Notes: a model not told the origin generated them from the letters alone. Positions 6,405-11,965 are shown, numbered from the stretch's first letter. The stretch: 12,955 nt of DNA from an uncultured Faecalibacterium sp. (GCA_934539245.1 CAKTCK010000050.1:1-12955), one strand, 5' to 3'. A program made the numbers and translations.

Positions 6405-6526
6405 TGCAGGGACAGTGGGGCCGCAACCACTTCCCCGCACATGATTCCTCCTCACACCAAAGCAATACCCCAAACAAGAAATCCCTCCGGTGTACCGCAA
6501 GCGCCGGAGGGGTTTCTTGTTTTTCT
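6405..6526 (+). ncRNA. Candidate trans-acting small RNA with CCUCCU motif, copy 1
   Basis: About 120 nt. A 5' hairpin GGGACAGTGG / CCACTTCCC (6409-6435, one bulged C) carries the 8-nt loop GGCCGCAA. A single-stranded stretch (6436-6471) follows, holding the 20-nt block ACATGATTCCTCCTCACACC, identical in copy 2. The 3' end is a 19-bp terminator hairpin whose loop contains ACCGCAAG. The terminator stem sequence is unrelated to that of copy 2, as expected for a diverged RNA gene pair, not a recent duplication. There is no conserved reading frame in either direction. It is convergent with holB, sharing its 3' region. The pure C-T anti-Shine-Dalgarno run suggests pairing with ribosome binding sites (inference). 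I do not recognise an Rfam family. Confidence 0.7.
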
Positions 6527-6527
6527 G
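6472..6527 (+). terminator. Terminator of small RNA copy 1, probably bidirectional with holB
   Basis: A 19-bp stem with one G-T pair (6472-6490 with 6504-6522) and a 13-base loop. TTTTCTG follows on the + strand. The A/T-rich outer half provides TTTCTTGTTT on the - strand, where holB ends at 6535. Confidence 0.85.
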
Positions 6528-6534
6528 TTATTTT

Positions 6535-7500
6535 TCAAAGGATGCGCAGTTTTGCCGCAAACACCGAAAGCACCACCTTGGGGTTCACCTGTGCGCCCAG
6601 CCGCTGCAAGGCGGCATCTGCCAGACGCACCGCCTGCCGCGCCTGTGTGCCCTGCACCGGGGCGCGGGGGCTGCTGCGCAGGCCTGCCGCTGCCACAGCG
6701 CGGAAATCGGTCAGCAGGGCAGAAGCAGCTGCCTTGTCCTTTTCGTAGGCGGCAAGCAGCACGGCGGCGGTGTAGCTATCCCGGGCGGCAGCGGCGCGGG
6801 CAAGCTCCAGCGCCTTTTCCACCTGTGCGGCGCGGGCCTCGTCCCGGGCGACCGCCAGCACCGTGCCGATATGACCATCGAACAGCTCACTGTACAGTGC
6901 GGCTGTTTTTTTGTCTACCCCCTGCGCCGCGCAGTAGCGGGTGCAGTCGGCGGGGGACACCGGCGCCACCGCAAAGCTGACGCAGCGGCTGCGGATGGTG
7001 GGCAGCACGCTGGCCAGCGAATCCGCCGTGAGCAGGAACAGCACCCCCTCCGGGGGCTCTTCCATGACCTTCAGCAGGGCGTTGGCGGATTCCTCGTTCA
7101 TCCGCTCCACATGGTACAAAAGCACCGCGCGACCCTCGGCGGAAAGGCTGGTGTTGAAAATTTCGCTGCGCATGGCGGTGACCTGACCCACCAGATACTT
7201 CCCGCCGCTGCCCATGCCGGACACCGAGATGGCTTCCCGCACGATGCCGGTCTCCACCGTGCCACTGTCGCGCTTACCGGCTTTTGCCACGGCACGGCAG
7301 CACTCGCCCCGCAGCAGCGCCTCGGCGGCGGCACCGCCTGCCGGGTAGAGGTAGTCGGCGGCGATGCAGCGGGCGGCAAAGCCGGTACCAAGACCGGCTT
7401 CGCCCACCAGCAGCACGCTATGGGTCAGCCGTCGGGTGGCCAGCATCTGCTGCACGCTGGTTTTCAGTTCTGCGTTGCCTTCCATGCGGTCCAGCATCAT
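6535..7500 (-). CDS. holB: DNA polymerase III delta' subunit (clamp-loader AAA+ protein)
   Basis: A 321-residue clamp-loader subunit. Seen: N-terminal LTHSVLLVGEAGLGTG (25-40), a P-loop in which the catalytic Lys is absent (GLGTGFA); a sensor/arm block VERMNEESANALLKVMEEPPEGVLFLLTA (131-159); and the SRC motif (171-173), the arginine finger that acts on a neighbouring ATPase. An Ala-rich C-terminal collar domain covers about 185-321. The zinc-module cysteines common in relatives are reduced to GECC (65-68). Loss of the Lys fits a delta' role, not DnaX. Start at 7500: ACTCCTTT (7510-7517) on the + strand is the RBS AAAGGAGT, nine bases upstream; a second ATG follows at once. Convergent with candidate small RNA 1. 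Confidence 0.92.
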   Translation of the reverse strand: MMLDRMEGNAELKTSVQQMLATRRLTHSVLLVGEAGLGTGFAARCIAADYLYPAGGAAAEALLRGECCRAVAKAGKRDSGTVETGIVREAISVSGMGSGGKYLVGQVTAMRSEIFNTSLSAEGRAVLLYHVERMNEESANALLKVMEEPPEGVLFLLTADSLASVLPTIRSRCVSFAVAPVSPADCTRYCAAQGVDKKTAALYSELFDGHIGTVLAVARDEARAAQVEKALELARAAAARDSYTAAVLLAAYEKDKAAASALLTDFRAVAAAGLRSSPRAPVQGTQARQAVRLADAALQRLGAQVNPKVVLSVFAAKLRIL

Positions 7501-7541
7501 GATGGGGGTACTCCTTTTATGAGACAGTAAAACGATTTAAA

Positions 7542-7566
7542 ATGCCCTCCGCGTTGCTCTGGGCAT
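7542..7566. repeat. Short hairpin repeat, copy 1
   Basis: ATGCCC (7542-7547), 13-base loop TCCGCGTTGCTCT, GGGCAT (7561-7566). It matches the hairpin at 9073-9097, with a compensated stem change. Confidence 0.65.
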
Positions 7567-7579
7567 GATTCAAGGGACG

Positions 7580-7630
7580 AACCCTCTCCGTCATCGCTGC
7601 GCGATGCCACCTCCCCCGAAAGGGGGAGGT
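7580..7630 (-). repeat. Palindromic element, copy H
   Basis: On the - strand: ACCTCCCCC TTTC GGGGGAGGT, second stem CATCGC GCA GCGATG, tail GACGGAGAGGGTT. It lies upstream of holB. On the + strand the first stem is followed by TTTTG. Confidence 0.88.
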
Positions 7631-7659
7631 TTTGCTCTACTTACCGGCAGATGGCGAAA

Positions 7660-7707
7660 AGCTCCCCCTTCGGGGGAGCTGCTGAGCGCAGCGAAGCTGA
7701 GAGGGTT
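7660..7707 (+). repeat. Palindromic element, copy I
   Basis: AGCTCCCCC TTC GGGGGAGCT, second stem GCT-GA-GC GCA GC-GA-AGC with the same tandem GA/GA mismatch as copy D, tail TGAGAGGGTT. On the - strand the first stem has loop GAA and is followed by TTTT, so it may terminate the rhomboid-like gene. Confidence 0.87.
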
Positions 7708-7708
7708 C

Positions 7709-7758
7709 GCTCCCCCTTCGGGGGAGCTGGCACGGCGCAAGCCGTGACTGAGAGGGTT
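7709..7758 (+). repeat. Palindromic element, copy J
   Basis: GCTCCCCC TTC GGGGGAGC, second stem CACGGC GCAA GCCGTG (GNRA loop), tail ACTGAGAGGGTT. In direct tandem with copy I. Its last base is one base from the stop codon of the next gene. Confidence 0.88.
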
Positions 7759-7759
7759 C

Positions 7760-8404
7760 TTATCTCCTGTTCTTCCTCTTCCACTGCTCCCGGCGCACCC
7801 ATGCGCGGAGGGAGTGGTAGGCCATGGGGGCAAAGAAGAGCCAGACGTTGAGCATGGACAACAGGTAGTCCAGCTTGCCGGGCAGGGATGCGCCCAGAAA
7901 GCTGAACACCCACAGCACTGCCGCGAAAACGCCGAAATACTTCACCCGGACGGGGATGACGAAGAAGAGCAGCAGCTGCACCTCCGGGTAGAGCATGGCA
8001 AAGGCCAGCAGCAGTGAGAGGGACAGGCAGTAGGTGCTGGCGGTCACGCCGGTGAGCAGACAGCCCAGCACCGTGCCCAGCACGCCGGACAGCAGATACA
8101 CCGTGTAGCGGAAATCGCCCCACTCCCGCTCCAGCGCGGTGCCAACGAACCATGTGAAGTAGATGCCCAGCACCACGCTGAGGATGCTGCCGCCGGAAAA
8201 GGGGATGAATATAAAGCTGATCACCCGCCAGACCTGCCCCTGCAGCAGAAGGAACCGGTTCAGCCCCAGCCAGCCCGTGATGGTGCGGTCAACAAACAGC
8301 TCGATGGCCAGCACTAAGATCTGCCCCGCCACCAGAATATTGGTCAGGTTCGGGATGCCATAGCGGCCATACTTGCGCTCCAGCCTGTTCAGCCAGTTGT
8401 TCAT
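7760..8404 (-). CDS. Rhomboid-like multipass membrane protein, probably not proteolytic
   Basis: A 214-residue inner-membrane protein. N-terminus NRLERKYGRYGIPNLTNIL (6-24) is cytosolic; helices are likely at about 22-38, 60-88, 101-119, 122-140, 143-172 and 179-198, followed by a basic tail (RREQWKRKNRR). GQVWRVISF (56-64) and LEREWGDFRY (91-100) match the WR and L1-loop landmarks of rhomboids. The catalytic GxSG Ser and the TM6 His are not seen: the equivalent region reads GVTASTYCLSL (119-129). It is therefore better called a rhomboid-fold or Derlin-like pseudoprotease; function unknown. The start at 8404 is set by GGAGGC (8412-8417 on +) seven bases upstream, not the in-frame ATG 39 bases earlier. 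It abuts repeat copy J. Confidence 0.8.
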   Translation of the reverse strand: MNNWLNRLERKYGRYGIPNLTNILVAGQILVLAIELFVDRTITGWLGLNRFLLLQGQVWRVISFIFIPFSGGSILSVVLGIYFTWFVGTALEREWGDFRYTVYLLSGVLGTVLGCLLTGVTASTYCLSLSLLLAFAMLYPEVQLLLFFVIPVRVKYFGVFAAVLWVFSFLGASLPGKLDYLLSMLNVWLFFAPMAYHSLRAWVRREQWKRKNRR

Positions 8405-8570
8405 GTGTTTCGCCTCCGTTGCGGGATGCCCCGCCAGTTTCATGATACCCCTATTTTACCATGACAGGCCCCCGCATTCAAGAAAATCCACGCGGAAGGC
8501 GTGGAAACTATGCTTTCTTTCCCGGCAGACAGGCTGCACGCGCAGTTTTTTCACCCCGCAGCCGCCGGGG

Positions 8571-9007
8571 TGTGGAAAAAGCGGGAAATACACAGCATTC
8601 ATGCGGGTTTCAAGTCCCAAAACGACAACCGAAAATTGTATGGACTATCCGGTCTGGAATGAACTTTTCACTTTTTCCACCGGGTTTTCCACCATTTTTG
8701 TGAAAAAGAAGCGCAGTTTCCAACGATGTTTTCCACCTTTTCCACATAGTTTTCCACATCCAGTGGAGGAAAGCCCTATACAAGCCGTAATGGATGCCGC
8801 CGCATTCTGGAAATTTGTGGGCTAAAATGTGGGCAATCTGCCTTTTATAAAAAAGAAAGTCGAAGGTTTTTCTTTTGTTTTTACAGTTTACTCCGGCTTA
8901 CGGGTTTGCTTTTTTCCAATCTGGAATTTTGCCCCGGGCAGTTTTCCACAAACCGCCGGGGAGAAAAACCCGGTGTGGAAAACGGACACAAAGGGTGGTT
9001 TTCCACA
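8571..9007. other. DnaA-box-like cluster around an AT-rich tract
   Basis: Six exact TTTTCCACA 9-mers fit the DnaA-box consensus TTWTNCACA: 8738-8746, 8750-8758, 8942-8950 and 8999-9007 on +, 8571-8579 and 8974-8982 on -. Three TTTTCCACC one-offs lie at 8673-8681, 8685-8693 and 8729-8737. Two pairs are spaced exactly 12 bases start to start. Between the left and right groups lies an AT-rich stretch (8843-8890). No gene is supported in 8405-9340. dnaA/dnaN are not in the window, so an origin role is unproven; titration or regulation by DnaA is equally possible. Confidence 0.6.
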
Positions 9008-9072
9008 CTGGAAAAGCGCGGAACTGCTGCACACTGCTTTGTGCGCCGCAGCCCGGGGAAAAACGATTTTGA

Positions 9073-9097
9073 ATGCGCTCCGCTTCGCTCTGCGCAT
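9073..9097. repeat. Short hairpin repeat, copy 2
   Basis: ATGCGC (9073-9078), 13-base loop TCCGCTTCGCTCT, GCGCAT (9092-9097). Same loop length and 11 of 13 loop bases as the copy at 7542-7566. The fifth stem pair is swapped from C-G to G-C. Confidence 0.65.
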
Positions 9098-9125
9098 CCT
9101 TAGCGGAAAGGATATTTTATAATTT

Positions 9126-9165
9126 GCAGAGCGGGAAAATCTGCGGATTTTCCCGCTCTGCTTTT
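9126..9165 (+). terminator. Strong orphan terminator
   Basis: A perfect 16-bp stem (9126-9141 with 9146-9161), tetraloop TGCG, then TTTTT. No + strand gene lies within 700 bases upstream. TATAAT (9118-9123) is directly before it. Confidence 0.85.
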
Positions 9166-9235
9166 TCACGGGTGGGGCTTTTGGTGGTGGCGGCAAAGTT
9201 CCCGGCTAAAGCGCAAAGCTTGCGGGCGCGCCAGA

Positions 9236-9288
9236 GGCTCCCTCCCAGAGGGAGCTGGCAAAACCGACAGGTTTTGACTGAGGGAGTT
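9236..9288 (+). repeat. Palindromic element, copy K (GGGAGTT subfamily)
   Basis: GGCTCCCT CCCAG AGGGAGC, second stem CAAAACC GACA GGTTTTG, tail ACTGAGGGAGTT. It differs from copy G at only three positions, all of them in loops. Adjacent to the mgtE terminator. Confidence 0.88.
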
Positions 9289-9293
9289 CCCCA

Positions 9294-9330
9294 TAAAAAA
9301 TGCCGGGCAGTCCGCAGACCGTCCGGCATT
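9294..9330 (-). terminator. Intrinsic terminator of mgtE
   Basis: On the - strand AATGCCGG (9330-9323) pairs with CCGGCATT (9306-9299), with an inner GTC/GAC stem, followed by TTTT. Ten bases after the mgtE stop. Confidence 0.88.
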
Positions 9331-9340
9331 GCTTTCTTCT

Positions 9341-10915
9341 TTACATCATGTTGCGGAACACCAGCTGTGCGATCTGGAAATAGAGGATCAGGCTGCAAGC
9401 GTCCACGATAGTGGTGATGAAGGGGGTAGCCATGATGGCGGGGTCGGCACCCAGCTTTTTGGCGGCAAGGGGCAGCATACCGCCCACCAGCTTTGCCAGA
9501 ATGACGCTGAAGAACAGCGACACGCTGACCACGATGGCGTAACCCATCACGTTGGCGTACTGACCGGGGAAGAGGAAGGTGTACATCAGGTAGATGCGCA
9601 GGCCATTCACGATGCCCAGCACTGCGCCCACGATGGCAGACACCCGCAGCTCCTTGCCCAGCACCCGCACAAAGTCGGCAGGCTCTACCTCGCCCAGTGC
9701 CAGACCGCGCACCATCAGGGTACTGATCTGGTTGCCGCAGTTACCGGCGGTATCCATCAGCATGGGCATGAAGGAGACCAGCAGCGGCAGGCTGACAAAG
9801 GCTTCCTCGTAATGGGTGGTGACCATGCCGGTAAAGGTAGCGGACAGCATCAAAATCAGCAGCCACGGGATGCGCTGCTTGGCGTGGGTCCACACGCTGG
9901 TGCCGAAGTAGGTGGTGGCGTCGTCATCCGGGAGAATGGCGGCCATCTTCTGCATATCCTCGGTGCTCTCGTCGGTCAGAACGTCGATAGCGTCATCAAT
10001 GGTGATGATACCCACGAACATGCCCTCGTTGTCCAGAACGGGCATGGCGGTAAAGTCGTAGCGCTGCATCTCACGGGCCACAAACTCCTGATCGTCGGTG
10101 ACCTTCACGGTGACCAGATTGTCCTCCATGATCTCCGTGATGGGGGTCTTGGGGTCTGCCAGCAGCAGATTGCGGGCCGAGACAACGCCCTGCAGCCGGT
10201 TGCTCTCCACCACATAGCAGGTGTAGACGGTCTCGGCGTTCTCGCCCTGCTTGCGGATGGCGGCAAAAGCCTGTTCCACCGTCATATCCATGCGCAGACG
10301 CACGTATTCCGGGGTCATCAGGCTGCCGGCAGAGCTTTCCGGGTAGTTCAGCAGCTTGTTCAGGCTCTCGCGGGTCTCCCGGGAGGATTTTTCCAGCACC
10401 CGCTTGACCACACCTGCGGGCATATCCTCCAAAAGGTCGGCGGCATCGTCCAGACTCATTTCCTCGATGGCGCTCACCAGCTCCACGTCCGAGAAAGCGT
10501 TCACCAGATCGTCCCGGGCTTCGTCGGACATATAGGCAAAGGCTTCGGTGGCAACTTCCTTTTTCAGCAGACGGAACACCACCAGACGGTTGTTCTCGTC
10601 CAGCTCCTCCAGCAGCTCGGCTAAGTCGGCGGGCTGCTCTTCCTCGGTCACCTCGCGCAGCTTGACGTACTGCTTTTTGATCAGCAGCTTCAGCAGACGG
10701 CTCTTGGTCAGCATCTCGGGGTTTGCCTTGACCTCTTCGTCATTGGCTTCCTCCCGCTCTGCCTCCCGCATATCCTGCTTCAGATCCTCGGTGGCTTCCT
10801 CGTTCAGATCCTCCGCCAGCTTCTGACGCACCTCGGCGGGGATATCGGCGGGCAGCTCCTGCACCGGCAGGTTCTGTTCCGTGTTGGTCTCCAGCTTCTT
10901 TTCTTCCATATCCAT
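9341..10915 (-). CDS. mgtE: Magnesium transporter MgtE
   Basis: A 524-residue Mg2+ channel/transporter of the inner membrane. An acidic extension covers 1-68; the helical MgtE N domain about 75-195; two CBS domains about 198-318 (LMTPEYVRLRMDMTVEQAF; second PITEIMEDNLVTVKV to VGIITIDDAIDVL); then the plug helix and the five-helix pore domain 345-524. The pore signature PMLMDTAGNCGNQ (384-396) and DPAIMATPFITTIVDACSLILYF (491-513) are intact. In known MgtE structures the N and CBS domains bind Mg2+ and close the pore. Start: AGGAGGT (10921-10927 on +) lies five bases upstream; a second ATG two codons on is possible. Regulation: consensus promoter at 11252-11280 and a ~330-nt structured leader. 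Confidence 0.97.
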   Translation of the reverse strand: MDMEEKKLETNTEQNLPVQELPADIPAEVRQKLAEDLNEEATEDLKQDMREAEREEANDEEVKANPEMLTKSRLLKLLIKKQYVKLREVTEEEQPADLAELLEELDENNRLVVFRLLKKEVATEAFAYMSDEARDDLVNAFSDVELVSAIEEMSLDDAADLLEDMPAGVVKRVLEKSSRETRESLNKLLNYPESSAGSLMTPEYVRLRMDMTVEQAFAAIRKQGENAETVYTCYVVESNRLQGVVSARNLLLADPKTPITEIMEDNLVTVKVTDDQEFVAREMQRYDFTAMPVLDNEGMFVGIITIDDAIDVLTDESTEDMQKMAAILPDDDATTYFGTSVWTHAKQRIPWLLILMLSATFTGMVTTHYEEAFVSLPLLVSFMPMLMDTAGNCGNQISTLMVRGLALGEVEPADFVRVLGKELRVSAIVGAVLGIVNGLRIYLMYTFLFPGQYANVMGYAIVVSVSLFFSVILAKLVGGMLPLAAKKLGADPAIMATPFITTIVDACSLILYFQIAQLVFRNMM

Positions 10916-10939
10916 GGGCTACCTCCTCTGGGTACTATA

Positions 10940-10965
10940 CGGTGCGGAGGGCTTTCTCCGCGCCG
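10940..10965 (-). promoter_or_regulatory. Hairpin just upstream of the mgtE ribosome binding site
   Basis: CGGCGCGGAG, loop AAAGCC, CTCCGCACCG on the - strand: ten pairs including one G-T, ending 11 bases before the GAGGAGGT site. It could affect ribosome access. Confidence 0.5.
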
Positions 10966-11090
10966 GAGGATGCAGCAGGTCGGGAAACAAAAAACGCGCC
11001 GCCCGGTGCCGGAATGCCGCAAATGCAGCCATTTCCGCGCACGCAAAGCCGCGCCTTTCCTATGCCGGGGGCTTTTTAAGCCGCCGGGGG

Positions 11091-11245
11091 CAAAAAGGCG
11101 AACGCAGTACTTTTTGTTGTCCGATCTACCGCATCGGTGGAGCTACTTCGACTATGATCAGGGTCCATTGTCCTGCGTTCACCTCCCAGTTTTCGTAAAT
11201 TCCGCAGCCGCAGCACCCGCGCCGGGCGCTGCACTGGCTATATCC
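11091..11245 (-). promoter_or_regulatory. Structured mgtE leader ending in an attenuator-like terminator
   Basis: From the predicted start near 11245, the - strand RNA folds first into a long hairpin (11239-11206: AGCC, bulge, GCAGCGCCCG, loop GCG, CGGGTGCTGC, GGCT). Then GGTGAACGCAG (11183-11173) pairs with CTGCGTTCGCC (11107-11097) across a 65-nt internal domain, directly followed by TTTTT (11096-11092). The internal domain has its own small stem, CCGAT/ATCGG. This is the shape of a ligand-controlled terminator. It does not match the M-box consensus as I know it. Confidence 0.6.
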
Positions 11246-11251
11246 TTTTTT

Positions 11252-11280
11252 ATTATAGCGCCGCAAAAAAATGGGGTCAA
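11252..11280 (-). promoter_or_regulatory. Consensus sigma-A promoter for mgtE
   Basis: On the - strand TTGACC (11280-11275), 17-base spacer, TATAAT (11257-11252). Predicted start near 11245, leaving a 5' leader of about 330 nt before the mgtE ATG. Confidence 0.88.
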
Positions 11281-11320
11281 CCCTAAAGCGAGGTTTTGCA
11301 AAGATTTTTACGGCGTCTTA

Positions 11321-11372
11321 CAGAAACAAAACACCCTTCTCTGTGTTGCGGCGCACAGAGAAGGGTGTTTTG
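11321..11372 (-). terminator. Terminator of small RNA copy 2
   Basis: A perfect 19-bp stem (11327-11345 with 11354-11372), with loop CGCCGCAA on the - strand, then TTTCTG. With the TTTTG of the stem it gives a T-rich end. Confidence 0.9.
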
Positions 11373-11440
11373 CTTGGATATTGCCTTGGTGTGAGGAGGA
11401 ATCATGTTACTTGGGAAGTGGTTGCGGCCCCGCTTCCCAT
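11321..11440 (-). ncRNA. Candidate trans-acting small RNA with CCUCCU motif, copy 2
   Basis: The second member of the pair at 6405-6526, in opposite orientation. The 5' hairpin is GGGAAGCGG / CCACTTCCC (11438-11430 and 11421-11413) with the same loop GGCCGCAA. The conserved block ACATGATTCCTCCTCACACC is identical and is followed by AAGGCAATATCC, against AAAGCAATACCC in copy 1. The terminator loop CGCCGCAA again shows CCGCAA. Two bases differ in spacing between hairpin and block, so a frame read from the ATG on the other strand is not kept between copies; this argues for RNA, not peptide. It lies upstream of mgtE on the same strand, its terminator ending 41 bases before the mgtE -35 box. Confidence 0.7.
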
Positions 11441-11446
11441 GGCAAA

Positions 11447-11452
11447 AGTATA
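11447..11452 (-). promoter_or_regulatory. -10 box of small RNA copy 2
   Basis: TATACT on the - strand, eight bases before the GGGAAG hairpin; copy 1 has the same hexamer ten bases before its hairpin. No good -35 box is visible at 16-18 bases. Confidence 0.55.
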
Positions 11453-11554
11453 ACAGCTTTCACCATTCATTTCGTTAAGAAGCTATGAAGAAACTGTAAA
11501 AAGGAAACGGAAAATTCTGGAAGATTTTGTGATAAGCTTTTCGGTTGACGCACA

Positions 11555-11592
11555 CAAAAATACGCCCCGGTCACCTTGCGGTGAGCGGGGCG
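11555..11592 (-). terminator. Intrinsic terminator, probably of the oxidoreductase transcript
   Basis: On the - strand CGCCCCG, C-C mismatch, TCACC, loop GCAA, GGTGA, CGGGGCG (11592-11563), then TATTTTTG. It lies about 370 bases after the oxidoreductase stop; no other - strand gene lies between. Confidence 0.82.
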
Positions 11593-11965
11593 CTAAAAAC
11601 TGATGCAGTTTTTTCACTGAGGCAAGATCCCTGCAAGGCAGGTCTTATGCCGCAGGCGGAGCAAGGTATCTGCACGCAGACCTTATGCTCCTGACACACG
11701 CGGGGTGTGCTCTCAAGGGCCCTCGCGGGCGCTTTGGTATCTCAAGCCCCTGCGCAAAAGGAGGGGAATGAAATCAGGTTTTTCGACCGTTCTGTCAGGT
11801 ACAGGGCAAAACGTTCAGCCTGTTCTGTGCACGGCAAAGGCAAATTCCACAGTTCCGCACCGCTGCATTGCGCAGTAACCGCCGATGCGGGGCTGCCGCT
11901 CTTCACACGGGAAAGAGCAGGGGCCGCTGGTTCATTTGGTGTCTCTGCCGCTGCTTAAAAACAGC
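11593..11965. other. Gene-free stretch, long 3' region of the oxidoreductase transcript
   Basis: No convincing reading frame. It holds several modest hairpins: AAGA/TCTT with CCTGC/GCAGG (11624-11646), AAGGT/ACCTT with CTG/CAG (11664-11685), and CACAC/GTGTG (11695-11709). An 83-codon + frame at 11707-11958 has no ribosome binding site and no recognisable protein character. Confidence 0.5.

Noticed and set aside
8373..8825. + strand frames through the DnaA-box region (also 8829-9122 and 9073-9411)
   Set aside because: No ribosome binding sites, odd composition, and they run through repeats and hairpins; no protein family recognised.
9329..10624. A 431-codon + strand frame opposite mgtE
   Set aside because: His/Gln-rich shadow of mgtE, without a start signal or family motif.
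10916..11245. M-box magnesium riboswitch upstream of mgtE
   Set aside because: I could not find the M-box core motifs; reported instead as an unidentified structured leader.
11403..11477. A 24-codon frame on the + strand with AGGAGG before its ATG, overlapping sRNA copy 2
   Set aside because: The equivalent in copy 1 is in a different frame because of a two-base length change, so the peptide is not conserved. The AGGAGG is the complement of the sRNA's CCTCCT.
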